Assembly (NCBI GenBank): GCA_051880495.1
Contig: JBJEOB010000052.1
Location: 1-64,000, forward strand
DNA: 64,000 nucleotides
Direction: 5' to 3'
DNA from: MGBC120314 sp051880495
Lineage (GTDB): Bacteria > Bacillota > Clostridia > Lachnospirales > Lachnospiraceae
Of the stretch, positions 8,741 to 17,848 are shown piece after piece (position 1 is the stretch's first letter; every line of letters begins with the position of its first letter). A program made the position numbers and the translations under genes. The notes below the pieces were generated by a model, which was given only the letters and a program-made list of their open reading frames with translations, was not told where the DNA came from and did not search any database.

Positions 8741-9928
8741 TTACAATAATTTACCCATAGCAATAATTAAATCTCTTATTGTAACCATCCCATAGTATCT
8801 TTCATCTTTTATCACAATAACAGGCTCATTCATCTCTTCCTCACTTCTAAGCATCACTTTCCCAACGCATGATTTAAATGTTGTCAAACTATCCAGTTTG
8901 ATACATTCTGTCTTCATAATGTTCTCCACACAACCAGATAACATACTGCTGTCAGATTTGCAATTCATCACATGCTGTCTGGAAACTATTCCATGGAAAT
9001 GGCACTGTGAATCAACAATTGAAATATATTGTAAATTTTTATTGTTCTCAAAAAAAGAAAGTGCTCTTGAAATATTTGAACTCGGATATAAGACAATCCC
9101 CATTTTACTTATATTTCCTATTGTTTTTTTGTCTTTTTGATACTCAATCTGATACTTCTTAATTTTCTCTATGATATTTTTTTCGATATCAAGAAAATCT
9201 TCATATGGTTTTCCAATATAAAATCCCTGACCATACTGAACACCCAGTTCAATCAACGTCATAAGTTCTTCTCTGCTTTCTATCCCTTCTGCGATTAATT
9301 CATATCCCATATCATAGCTGTTGTGCACTAACATACTTACCACGGATCTTTTGTCTTTATCACAGTCAATTCTATGAACAATATCATAATCAATTTTCAC
9401 ATATGAAGGTTTTAATCCTATCAGACGATTCAACCCTGAATAACCCGAGCCAATATCATCTATTGCCACCTCGAATCCCTGTTCATTATAATGTGCTATA
9501 ATGTTTTTCAACCGTTCGTTATTATTCATGTCACTGCGTTCGGTAATTTCGAAAACAATATCTTTTGTTTTTAGTCCGTATTTTTCCAACTTCTTTTGTG
9601 TAAATCCTGAAACAAAATTTGCATCCTGCAGGATGTTTCCATCCACATTTAAAAAAATCTTTTTTCCATTAGGTTTTTTTACAGCCTTTTTTAATGCCTT
9701 TTTTCTACATAACTTTTCCAGTTCCCACAGATATCCTGTTTCACCTGCATACTCGAAGAGCTTTGCAATTGAAATGGAACAATCAGCCAGGGTAATTCTG
9801 CTCAGTGCTTCATATGCCAGTACTTTTCCATTTTTTAAAGAAACAATCGGCTGGTAAACCGGATTAATTGCCTTTTCTAAAATAATTTTTTTAATGATAT
9901 TAATTTCATTTTCCTGTATGTTATTCAT
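8741..9928 (-). CDS. c-di-GMP phosphodiesterase, EAL domain with C-terminal CBS pair
   Basis: A 395-residue soluble protein. Residues about 12-250 form an EAL domain whose signature residues are all visible: YEALSR, NVDG, EITER, AIDDIGSGYSG, VKID, AEGIES and YGQGF, so it should be catalytically active and hydrolyse c-di-GMP. Residues about 265-395 look like two CBS repeats (ending in MVTIRDLI), which in other proteins bind adenine nucleotides; that would couple turnover to energy state. It lacks a membrane segment. It lies between corA and pfk. The RBS is weak (TTGGAA). Together with the PilZ protein in the fla/che operon it supports c-di-GMP control of motility. Confidence 0.88.
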   Translation of the reverse strand: MNNIQENEINIIKKIILEKAINPVYQPIVSLKNGKVLAYEALSRITLADCSISIAKLFEYAGETGYLWELEKLCRKKALKKAVKKPNGKKIFLNVDGNILQDANFVSGFTQKKLEKYGLKTKDIVFEITERSDMNNNERLKNIIAHYNEQGFEVAIDDIGSGYSGLNRLIGLKPSYVKIDYDIVHRIDCDKDKRSVVSMLVHNSYDMGYELIAEGIESREELMTLIELGVQYGQGFYIGKPYEDFLDIEKNIIEKIKKYQIEYQKDKKTIGNISKMGIVLYPSSNISRALSFFENNKNLQYISIVDSQCHFHGIVSRQHVMNCKSDSSMLSGCVENIMKTECIKLDSLTTFKSCVGKVMLRSEEEMNEPVIVIKDERYYGMVTIRDLIIAMGKLL

Positions 9929-9943
9929 ATTTTTCCAATCTTT

Positions 9944-10873
9944 TTACAATAATTTTCTCTTTTTAAATACTATAATTATTACAACAACGACCATGATACT
10001 TAGGACTATCACAAACGGATACCCCTGTGCCAGCTCGGGCATATTTTCAAAATTCATTCCATACCAGCCCGTAATTAAGGTCAGTGGGAAAAAAATAGTT
10101 GAAATGATGGTTAAAAATTCCATATTCTTGTTCTGTTCTTCTGTCACCTTCTGCTGATAGGAATCCTTTACCTGTCCTATATAATCCAAAAGATGTGTTG
10201 TACGGTTTTTCAGACGTTCAGCCCTGTCTGCCACAATTCCAAAATACTTCAAATTCTTTTTAGCAAAGAATTTATTCTCATTTTCTTCTAATTCCTTTCC
10301 CAAATCATGCATCTCATCATAATATTCGCGTAAAACAAGAAGTTCCTTACGTATCTGAGCCGTCATCTGGAGGTAATCCTCATATTTTCCATTTAGGACA
10401 TCATCCTCCAGCTTCATAATCTGACGCTCATATTTACCCAGAAATTCCAAATCACGCTCCATTATTCCTGTTATAAAATTATAAATAAACCGTTCCCTTG
10501 TCTGACCCTGACTCTTACGTTTAATCTGAATTCTTGTAATCAGTTTTTCAGTAAATCCACTGTCATCAATAATAACGATATTGCGGTAATTCACAAAAAA
10601 GAGAATCTTAAATTTACTTGAACAAACATCTGATAATCTTGGAATACGAAGTGAGCCCGCAAGACATTCCTGCTGTGCTTCCACCTTACTGAATTCTATA
10701 TTTTTCAGACCGGTGTCTCCTTCAAACTGTATTTCCGCAGTTTCCAATGCTTTTGTTGCCTCATCTGACCCTGAAATCACCAATAATCCTGCCGGATTAA
10801 TTACTTCCTCAGTGTTTACATTTTCATTACCTTCAAATTCCTCCAGGGTTGCTCCTAATGTAAGAATTCTCAT
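9944..10873 (-). CDS. corA: CorA-family divalent cation transporter
   Basis: A 309-residue protein with a soluble N-terminal domain, a long helical stalk (about 130-245), and two C-terminal membrane helices; the first ends in the CorA signature YGMNF. Such pentameric channels carry Mg2+ or related divalent cations. The start ATG at 10873 overlaps the ppk1 stop as ATGA, indicating translational coupling. Magnesium is the counter-ion of polyphosphate and a cofactor of the kinase, which may explain the pairing (inference). The metal specificity cannot be read from the sequence. Confidence 0.88.
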   Translation of the reverse strand: MRILTLGATLEEFEGNENVNTEEVINPAGLLVISGSDEATKALETAEIQFEGDTGLKNIEFSKVEAQQECLAGSLRIPRLSDVCSSKFKILFFVNYRNIVIIDDSGFTEKLITRIQIKRKSQGQTRERFIYNFITGIMERDLEFLGKYERQIMKLEDDVLNGKYEDYLQMTAQIRKELLVLREYYDEMHDLGKELEENENKFFAKKNLKYFGIVADRAERLKNRTTHLLDYIGQVKDSYQQKVTEEQNKNMEFLTIISTIFFPLTLITGWYGMNFENMPELAQGYPFVIVLSIMVVVVIIIVFKKRKLL

Positions 10874-12936
10874 ACAGATTCTCCTGCTGCTTCATATGCT
10901 TCGCGATAAAATTCTTCCTGAGTATTTAACGGAACCTCATTAATTCTACGCTCGTGATAATTACCCGTGCTGTCAAGTTCTTTTCCCTTAGCATCATCCT
11001 TCATCATGCGGTCGAACATATCACAGATCCTGGTCCTGATTGCCTTATCGTATATTGGTGCTGCGACTTCAACACGTCGAACCGTATTACGTGTCATGAA
11101 ATCTGCAGAAGCAATATATACTTTCTCGACCTCATTTTTACCAAATCGATAAATTCTTGAATGTTCCAGATATCTGCCGACAATGCTGATTACGGTAATG
11201 TTGTCTGTATATCCTTTAATACCCGGTTTCAGGCAGCAGATACCACGAATAATAAGCTCAATCTTTACACCTGCCTTGGAAGCTTCAATCAATTTTTCAA
11301 TCAATACTTTATCAGTCAGTGAATTAATCTTAATACCTATATATCCACTGCCATCTTCCTTCTGTCTTTTAATCTGCTCATCAATCAGTTCAACAATTCG
11401 ATTTTGAAGGCACTTTGGTGCAACTAAAAGGTCTGTAGTATCTTCGACTACTTCATCCTTCTGAAGTGAAGCGAACACATTGGCAGCATCAATACCAATT
11501 GCCTGATTAGCCGTCATCAGAGAAAGGTCTGTATACAGTCTCGAGGTCTTTTCGTTGTAATTACCGGTTCCAATCTGTGTGATATAAGAATATCCGCTGT
11601 CCTCATTCGTTCTTGTAATTAAGCATAGCTTTGAATGAACTTTATATTCACCTAAACCATAAAGTATCTGACAGCCTGCTTCTTCCAGTCTTTTAGACAT
11701 CTCGATATTATTTGCCTCATCAAATCTTGCACGAAGCTCCACTAATACAACCACTTCTTTTCCATTTTCAGCAGCATCAATAAGTGTATCAATTATTTTG
11801 CTTCTGGCAGAAACCCGGTATAATGTCATCTTAATCGATACGACTGACGGATCAACTGAAGCCTCCTGCAAAAGCCGTATAAATGGCTTCATTGATTCAT
11901 ATGGATATGACAACAGCAAATCCTTCTGTTCAATTTGCTTTATCATGCTCTGCGAAAGATCAATACCTGCCGGATTTCTCGGACTTCTTCTCTCATAGAA
12001 AAGTTCCGGCTGATTTGACAGATAATCCTGTAATTCCGAAACAAAAGACAAGTCTAGCGGTGTATCAACATTGATTATATGATTCATACCGATTTCAAGA
12101 TAATTAGAGAGCTCTTCTTTTGCTTTTTCATTAATTTTACGCGAAAGCTCGACACGAACCGGGGACAAACGGCTTCTTTTCTTTAGAAGATGTTCCATTA
12201 CGTCACGATAATCCAAATCTTCATCATATACATCTGAGGTATCAATATCTGCATTTCTTGTAACGCGCATTATTGCCTTTTCACAGACTTCATATTTTGA
12301 ATATAGTTTTGACACAAAATGCAGAATCAGTTCTTCTGACAGCATAAAAGTTCCCGGTCTTGTAGGAATCTCAATCAGACGTTTAAATACGCCATTCGAA
12401 CATGGCACAATACCAATCTTATTCTTTCCTTTCGCCGTCACTAACAAAACGATAGCATATAACTGCTTATTGGCAAGGAACGGAAACGGATGCTGCTTTC
12501 CTATAATCATAGGTGACAGAAAAGGTACAACATGTGTGTCAAAATACTGTTCAAGTACCTTTCCCTCTTCCTTAGAAAGCTTGTTAAAATTGATAATCCG
12601 GATACCTTTTGGCTCCAGTTCACCCATGAGCTGCTCATATACAAATGATTTCTTCTGTTCAAGTACCCGCGTACGGTCCAATATCGCCGCAACCTGTTCT
12701 TCACTGCTCATACCTGTCTTATTATCAAGAATTTTCTCGCGCGAGTTCATCTGTGTCATCAAAGTCCCGACACGAACCATAAAAAATTCATCTAAATTTG
12801 TCTGATAAATATTTGCAAATGTTAATCTCTCTGCTGTCGGAACATGGGGATTGGCAGCCTCATCAAGCACTCTTTCATTAAAAGACAACCAGGAAAGCTC
12901 CCTGTTTGTATAAAAAATGTTCTCTTTATTATTCAT
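10870..12936 (-). CDS. ppk1: Polyphosphate kinase PPK1
   Basis: A 688-residue enzyme, the same length as E. coli PPK. It reversibly polymerises the gamma-phosphate of ATP into polyphosphate. Visible landmarks: N-terminal NRELSWLSFNERVL, the first catalytic histidine in YKVHSKLCLI, GTGNYNEKTSRLYTD, and the second conserved histidine in RYLEHSRIY. I chose ATG 12936 for its RBS GGAGGA 7 bp upstream and for the family-typical start; an in-frame ATG at 13011 with a weaker RBS would add 25 basic residues. It heads ppk1-corA-EAL-pfk-alarmone synthetase. A weak promoter candidate (TTGTTT 13057-13062, TAATAA 13033-13038) overlaps the T-tract of the pst-phoU terminator. Confidence 0.93.
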   Translation of the reverse strand: MNNKENIFYTNRELSWLSFNERVLDEAANPHVPTAERLTFANIYQTNLDEFFMVRVGTLMTQMNSREKILDNKTGMSSEEQVAAILDRTRVLEQKKSFVYEQLMGELEPKGIRIINFNKLSKEEGKVLEQYFDTHVVPFLSPMIIGKQHPFPFLANKQLYAIVLLVTAKGKNKIGIVPCSNGVFKRLIEIPTRPGTFMLSEELILHFVSKLYSKYEVCEKAIMRVTRNADIDTSDVYDEDLDYRDVMEHLLKKRSRLSPVRVELSRKINEKAKEELSNYLEIGMNHIINVDTPLDLSFVSELQDYLSNQPELFYERRSPRNPAGIDLSQSMIKQIEQKDLLLSYPYESMKPFIRLLQEASVDPSVVSIKMTLYRVSARSKIIDTLIDAAENGKEVVVLVELRARFDEANNIEMSKRLEEAGCQILYGLGEYKVHSKLCLITRTNEDSGYSYITQIGTGNYNEKTSRLYTDLSLMTANQAIGIDAANVFASLQKDEVVEDTTDLLVAPKCLQNRIVELIDEQIKRQKEDGSGYIGIKINSLTDKVLIEKLIEASKAGVKIELIIRGICCLKPGIKGYTDNITVISIVGRYLEHSRIYRFGKNEVEKVYIASADFMTRNTVRRVEVAAPIYDKAIRTRICDMFDRMMKDDAKGKELDSTGNYHERRINEVPLNTQEEFYREAYEAAGESV

Positions 12937-13060
12937 CTTATCGTCCTCCGTCCTTTGTTCTTTCCTCTTTATTCTTTTTAAACACATTTTTATCCAGTCC
13001 AGTAAATTCATTATCAATTACCTTTCTGTTCTTTATTATTTTCAGATTAATATATAAAAC

Positions 13061-13092
13061 AAAAAACACACTGAGTGATAATTCCCAGTGTG
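13061..13092 (-). terminator. Terminator of the pst-phoU operon
   Basis: Just beyond the phoU stop the minus strand forms a 7-bp stem, CACACTG (13092-13086) with CAGTGTG (13073-13067), loop 12 nt, followed by six T (13066-13061). Confidence 0.75.
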
Positions 13093-13101
13093 CAAAGTCG
13101 T

Positions 13102-13752
13102 TTATTGTCCCGCTTTTTTTCGATCATCCAAGGCGTAAATTACCCACTCAGCAATATTTGTTGCGTGATCTCCTATTCTTTCAAGGTATTTCGCAATCAT
13201 AAGCATATCAATCTCCTGTTCTCCACGCCTAGGATCACTTTTGATAAGATCAATCAGCTCATTCTTTACCGTGTCAAACAGGTCATCCACTATATCATCA
13301 TGGTCTATTACTTCTTTTGCCTTTACTTCATCCTTTTCAGTAAATGCATCTATGCTGTGAATAAGCATCACTGATGCCTCAGAAGCCATCTTTATAATTG
13401 TATCGTAATTCTTAGCCCCTTCTGTATTTGACAGCATAATAATTATTTCACTTATATCTGCCGCATGGTCTCCAATTCTTTCCATATCCGTGACCATCTT
13501 CATTGCAGCGGTTATAGCACGAAGATCCCTTGCTACCGGTTGCTGCTGGATAAGAAGATTAAAGCATATACCCTCTATATCTCTCTGTTTTTTATCTATT
13601 ACGGCATCATTCTCCATAATTTCCCTGGCCATCTCTGTATCAGATTTGACAAGTGCATCTATGGCTTTTTGAATATTTTCTTCAATCATTACACCCATCT
13701 GAATCATTTCTTCATTCAGATTATTTAACTGCTCATCAAATTTACTTCTCAT
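13102..13752 (-). CDS. phoU: Phosphate transport regulator PhoU
   Basis: A 216-residue all-helical protein with two PhoU repeats, containing MVTDMERIGDHAADI and AKYLERIGDHATNI. It links Pst transport activity to PhoR signalling, keeping the kinase quiet when phosphate is plentiful, and restrains uptake. The start was set at ATG 13752, which has RBS AAGGAGG 5 bp upstream; the longer frame overlaps pstB. It is the last gene of pstSCAB-phoU. Confidence 0.93.
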   Translation of the reverse strand: MRSKFDEQLNNLNEEMIQMGVMIEENIQKAIDALVKSDTEMAREIMENDAVIDKKQRDIEGICFNLLIQQQPVARDLRAITAAMKMVTDMERIGDHAADISEIIIMLSNTEGAKNYDTIIKMASEASVMLIHSIDAFTEKDEVKAKEVIDHDDIVDDLFDTVKNELIDLIKSDPRRGEQEIDMLMIAKYLERIGDHATNIAEWVIYALDDRKKAGQ

Positions 13753-13762
13753 ATAAGCCTCC

Positions 13763-14524
13763 TTAACCAAATCTACCGGTTATATAATCTTCCGTTCTCT
13801 TGTCCTGAGGATATGAAAACAACGTTTTTGTCTCTCCATATTCAACCATCTCACCAACAAGGAAAAATGCCGTATAATCAGAAACTCTAAGTGCCTGCTG
13901 CATATTATGCGTAACCACAACGATTGAATATTTCTTCTTTAAATCTTCCATCAGTTCCTCGATTTTTGCTGTTGAAATCGGGTCCAACGCAGACGTTGGT
14001 TCATCCATAAGAAGAACTGACGGCTTAACAGCAAGTGCTCTGGCTATACATATTCTTTGCTGCTGTCCGCCTGATAATCCCAGTGCAGATTTCTTTAACC
14101 TGTCTTTTACTTCATCAAAAATAGCCGCACCTCTAAGGCTTTCCTCCACAATCTGATCCAGCTTATGTTTATCTCTTATTCCATGCACCCTTGGTCCATA
14201 CGCAATATTGTCATATATACTCATTGGGAAAGGATTAGGCTGCTGAAATACCATTCCGACATTTTCACGAAGTACGGTAGTATCAACATGCTCATCATAT
14301 ATATCATCACCATCAAGTAACACCTTACCGGTAATTTTCACGTCATCAACCAAATCATTCATACGGTTAAGTGTCTTTAAAAATGTTGATTTTCCACATC
14401 CTGACGGACCTATAAATGCAGTTACCTTATTTTCATAAATATCCATACTTACATTTTTAAGTGCATGATTGTCCCCGTAGTATAGGTTTAGGTCTTTTAC
14501 TGATAATTTTATTTTGGTCTCCAT
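13763..14524 (-). CDS. pstB: Phosphate ABC transporter ATPase PstB
   Basis: A 253-residue ABC ATPase with Walker A GPSGCGKST (about 37-45), Q-loop VFQQPNPFPMSIYDNIAYGP, signature LSGGQQQR, Walker B VLLMDEP and the switch His in VVTHNM. The NPFPMSIYDNI region is typical of PstB. It drives high-affinity phosphate import through PstC/PstA. It lies 8 bp after pstA with RBS AAGGGG. Confidence 0.95.
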   Translation of the reverse strand: METKIKLSVKDLNLYYGDNHALKNVSMDIYENKVTAFIGPSGCGKSTFLKTLNRMNDLVDDVKITGKVLLDGDDIYDEHVDTTVLRENVGMVFQQPNPFPMSIYDNIAYGPRVHGIRDKHKLDQIVEESLRGAAIFDEVKDRLKKSALGLSGGQQQRICIARALAVKPSVLLMDEPTSALDPISTAKIEELMEDLKKKYSIVVVTHNMQQALRVSDYTAFFLVGEMVEYGETKTLFSYPQDKRTEDYITGRFG

Positions 14525-14531
14525 AAATCTT

Positions 14532-15395
14532 CTACCCCTTCTTTTCTAAATCAAAACGCTTTGTCAGGTACTTTGCAAGAAAGTTGATTGCAAAAACTAT
14601 CACTAATAATACAAATGCAATACCAAATGCCGTATCAAAATCCCCTTCGCTTGTAGCTGAAAGATATAATTGAACTGTAAGCGTGCCGCCTGACTGAAAA
14701 ATCTTGTCAAAAATTCCTAATATTCCTTTAGGTAAAAGCTTTGCAGAGCCTGCCGTAAAGAGAAGTGCTGCTGACTCCCCGACAATACGTCCTACTGCCA
14801 GAATGGCACCGGTAATAATTCCCGGCATTGCAGAAGGAATAAGTATCGTTCTAATCATATACCATTTACCTGCCCCAAGGCCTATAGCACCATATCTGTA
14901 CCCATTCGGTACGGTTTTCAGTGCCTCCTGTGTGTTACGTATAACAAGCGGTAACACCATAATTATCATTGTGAGTGCACCTGTCAGAAGACTGTATCCA
15001 AGTCCGAGTGTTTCTCCAAAAAACATCATTCCGAATAATCCAAATATAATAGACGGAATTCCGGCAAGCACTTCTGTTGCAAATTCTATTACAGACACTA
15101 TTCTGCCCGGTTTTGCATATTCATTCAGATATATAGCAGCTCCTACTCCTATCGGAATTACAATCAGCATTGTAATAATTATAACAAGCAGCGTGTTCAC
15201 AATATTTCCTGCAATACCGACCGTGCCCTTCCTTACCGACGTTACCGTCGTAAGAAATTCAAAATTCAAACTGCCAATTCCTTTTGTTACAACAAAAACA
15301 ATAATTACAATCAGAAATAAAAATGATAATGACGAGCATAACAAAATTAAAAATTTCATAATAAGGTCACTTGGACGAATTTTCTTTTTATCCAT
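14532..15395 (-). CDS. pstA: Phosphate ABC transporter permease PstA
   Basis: About 287 residues with six predicted membrane helices and the inner-membrane-component loop (GALTMIIMVLPLVIRNTQEAL and GAGKWYMIRTILIPSAMPGI) where the ATPase docks. It forms the channel with PstC. Two in-frame ATGs are possible: 15401 is only 3 nt from the GGAG, whereas 15395 has normal spacing, so I use 15395. The start lies inside the 3' end of pstC, so the two are coupled. Confidence 0.92.
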   Translation of the reverse strand: MDKKKIRPSDLIMKFLILLCSSLSFLFLIVIIVFVVTKGIGSLNFEFLTTVTSVRKGTVGIAGNIVNTLLVIIITMLIVIPIGVGAAIYLNEYAKPGRIVSVIEFATEVLAGIPSIIFGLFGMMFFGETLGLGYSLLTGALTMIIMVLPLVIRNTQEALKTVPNGYRYGAIGLGAGKWYMIRTILIPSAMPGIITGAILAVGRIVGESAALLFTAGSAKLLPKGILGIFDKIFQSGGTLTVQLYLSATSEGDFDTAFGIAFVLLVIVFAINFLAKYLTKRFDLEKKG

Positions 15396-16299
15396 TTGCA
15401 TTTTCTCCTTTTCTCTTTAATTTTGTTAAAAGGAGATTAATTACAACAATAAATATATAAAGAACCAATCCTACGGTAAATAAAACCTGTCTGTGAAGAC
15501 CTGATGAATAACTCATTTCGCTTACAAGCTGCGTTGTAAGGAACTTTACCGAATTAAACGGCAGCGGAATATTTACCGCACCACCGGCTACCATATTTAT
15601 TGCCATTGCCTCACCTATGGCACGTCCGATTCCAAGAATTACGCCTGTCATAATTCCTGATTTTGCTGCAGGAAGAACAACCTTAAAAATAGTCTGAATT
15701 TTACTGGCTCCAAGTGCAAGTGAAGCAGACCTTAAACTTCCCGGAACTGACCTTATTGATGATACACTAATATTTATCACAGTAGGTAATATCATAATTG
15801 CCAGTACAATGATTGCTGAAAGCAGATTGGAACCTCCTGTAAACTGGTGATCATAATCTCCTGCAAATATTCTTTTTTCTAATTTGTACATAAACGGATT
15901 AAGTACCATCATACCAATTAAGCCGTAAATAACAGAAGGTATTGCTGCCAGAAGTTCTACAGCCGAATATAATATTTTGGATACTTTTCTTCCCGTCCTG
16001 CTTCCATCTGTAAAATCTGTCAGAAACACTGCCGTAAGTATTCCGACAGGTACTCCCAAAAGAACTGCAAAAAAAGTTCCGACAAGAGATGACATTATGA
16101 CATAAAATATTCCGTATGACGGATTTGACGCAGTTGGTTTCCATTCAGTTCCAAATAACAGGTCGGCAACACCAACCTTTAATAAGGCCGGTGTTCCCTT
16201 AAAAAACATATACACTGTTATTGCTACTACAGATACCACAGCTAAACTTCCGAATACGAAGAATAAAGTTTCTGCTATTTTTTCTGTTTTTTTCTGCAT
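15388..16299 (-). CDS. pstC: Phosphate ABC transporter permease PstC
   Basis: A 303-residue permease with six membrane helices; the first is at about 13-34, and the EAA-like loop reads LGASKIQTIFKVVLPAAKSG. A periplasmic-side segment between the first helices (VADLLFGTEWKPT) is typical of PstC. It pairs with PstA. It follows pstS by 9 bp, with RBS AAGGTG. Confidence 0.93.
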   Translation of the reverse strand: MQKKTEKIAETLFFVFGSLAVVSVVAITVYMFFKGTPALLKVGVADLLFGTEWKPTASNPSYGIFYVIMSSLVGTFFAVLLGVPVGILTAVFLTDFTDGSRTGRKVSKILYSAVELLAAIPSVIYGLIGMMVLNPFMYKLEKRIFAGDYDHQFTGGSNLLSAIIVLAIMILPTVINISVSSIRSVPGSLRSASLALGASKIQTIFKVVLPAAKSGIMTGVILGIGRAIGEAMAINMVAGGAVNIPLPFNSVKFLTTQLVSEMSYSSGLHRQVLFTVGLVLYIFIVVINLLLTKLKRKGENANG

Positions 16300-16308
16300 A
16301 TTTACACC

Positions 16309-17133
16309 TTATTCCGGAATAATAAGACCGGCATTTCTGATAATCTCTTTTCCTTCATCAGAAGAAATGTAGTTAAACCATGTTTTTACAAGTTCATTCT
16401 GTGATGATAATTCACCTTTTGTTGCCATAACAAACGGTCTCTGTAATGCATATGTACCGGCTATAATGTTTTCCTCTGTTGCTGCAACACCATTAATCTT
16501 GACTGCATTTACAGTAGCGTCAACAACATCAAGTGAAACATATCCGATTGCTCCTGAAGTAGCTGCAACTTTTGCAAGAACTCCACCTGTTGAATCAAGT
16601 TCCTGTGCGTATTTACATGAATCCTTAATTTTAAGGAGTTCCTCAAATGCATCTCTTGTACCTGAACCATTTTCTCTTCCGATTACTACAATCGCTTCAT
16701 CGCTTCCGCCAAGTTCTTTCCAGTTTTTAATTTCACCTGTATAAATCTTTGCAATCTGCTCATCAGTTAAATCGGTTACAGTATTTTTAACGTCTGTGAT
16801 TACTGCAATACCATCAAGTGCAATAACATTTTCAACTGCACCCTTAGACTTTTCTTCATCCTTTACGTGTCTTGAAGAATTACCTATATCTACGCTTCCT
16901 GATGCCAATGATTCAAGACCTGCACCTGAACCTGTATATTCTGTTGTCACAGTTACATCAGGATACTTTTCCATAAATCCTTCCATCAATGCCTCGCAAA
17001 CCTTCTCCATTGAAGTAGAGCCGGCCAAAGAAATTTTTCCTGATATTCCTTTTGCTCCACATCCTGCCAGACTTGCTGTCATAAGAACAGCTGCCATAGC
17101 CATACTTCCAAGTTTCAATAACTTCTTTTTCAT
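16309..17133 (-). CDS. pstS: Phosphate-binding lipoprotein PstS
   Basis: A 274-residue periplasmic-type binding protein anchored as a lipoprotein: signal peptide with lipobox LAGC (Cys25), then SGKISLAGSTSMEKV, the phosphate-contacting loop with GSGAG, and GRENGSGTRDAFEE. It captures phosphate at the cell surface and delivers it to PstCA. It is first in the operon, with RBS AGAGG, and a complete Pho-type promoter at 17188-17242. Confidence 0.95.
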   Translation of the reverse strand: MKKKLLKLGSMAMAAVLMTASLAGCGAKGISGKISLAGSTSMEKVCEALMEGFMEKYPDVTVTTEYTGSGAGLESLASGSVDIGNSSRHVKDEEKSKGAVENVIALDGIAVITDVKNTVTDLTDEQIAKIYTGEIKNWKELGGSDEAIVVIGRENGSGTRDAFEELLKIKDSCKYAQELDSTGGVLAKVAATSGAIGYVSLDVVDATVNAVKINGVAATEENIIAGTYALQRPFVMATKGELSSQNELVKTWFNYISSDEGKEIIRNAGLIIPE

Positions 17134-17156
17134 AATTTTTACCTCTTTCCGGGAAC

Positions 17157-17187
17157 AAAAAAGTCCCTTATGTTTATCACAAGGGAC
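17157..17187 (-). terminator. Terminator overlapping the pstS start point
   Basis: On the minus strand a 10-bp stem (GTCCCTTGTG with CATAAGGGAC, one G-U pair, loop ATAAA) at 17187-17163 is followed by TTTTTT (17162-17157). It suits transcripts arriving from folA and the frameshifted gene. The predicted pstS start (about 17181) lies within the 5' arm, so pstS mRNA from its own promoter would lack part of the stem and escape termination. Confidence 0.65.
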
Positions 17188-17242
17188 ATTCTAAAATAGC
17201 TATGTAAAAACCACTATCTTTATTAAGTAAAAACTATGTAAT
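17188..17242 (-). promoter_or_regulatory. Pho-type promoter of pstSCAB-phoU
   Basis: Minus-strand hexamers ATTACA 17237-17242, TTTACT 17226-17231 and TTTACA 17203-17208 (offsets 0, 11, 34), then 9 bp, then TAGAAT 17188-17193. The geometry equals that of the nptA and orf78 promoters base for base. Confidence 0.75.
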
Positions 17243-17288
17243 TTTTTATCTAATAGGAAATTTCGTAGCAATTTCACTATTTTATGTG

Positions 17289-17824
17289 TCATTTAAAATT
17301 ATCAAATATTCCTTTAAGCTTATAAATTTCATCCTCAGGACACATAGCCATAAATGCTATACTGCAGTACGGGGCAGAATATAAATACTCATCCACATAT
17401 AAACGGTTTCCATTCGGGCAGATTCTGTCCGTAAGAACAGAAAAATGCAGACAATCCAGATTTACAAATTTTTCCTCTTTTATTTTTTCCGGCGGCACGC
17501 CAAAAGATTGTTTAATTATAAGCCTGCCAAGTTTCTTATAGTCGGCATTAAGCATCTTTTCATCATAATTTGCAGGAATCGACATCGGTGTAATAAAAGA
17601 CGAAACTGAAGCATTTAACCCAAAATGTGCCGTAAATTCATAATATGTATTATCCACCCATTCTGTATTATAACTAAACCTTTCAAGCCTTGCTCCATCA
17701 GGAAGCCTGAACCTGTATTTTAAAAACTTAGAATGACACCATTTTTTACCTTTATTTCAAGCTGTTTATTAGGATCACCGGTAAGCGGCTCGTAACCGAT
17801 TTTTGTTTTTTTAAATAAATTCAA
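17289..17824 (-). pseudogene. Hypothetical protein gene split by a single-base frameshift
   Basis: A frame starts at TTG 17822-17824 with a strong RBS (GGAGG) and reads 34 codons (ending VKNGVILSF) to a TAA at 17720-17722. The next frame carries on without a gap as FLKYRFRLPDGARLERF and runs to the stop at 17289. The switch falls in a T5 run at 17722-17726; one more T would fuse the two into a protein of about 178 residues. It could be a real loss, phase variation, ribosomal slippage or a sequencing error. The family is not recognised. It lies 24 bp after folA and is probably co-transcribed with it. Confidence 0.6.
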
Positions 17825-17848
17825 TTTTACTTCCTCCGGTATACAAAA

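Noticed and set aside
14704..15420. Plus-strand open frame of 238 codons
   Set aside because: Antisense shadow of pstA with biased Ile/Pro/Ser composition; pstA is clear on the other strand.
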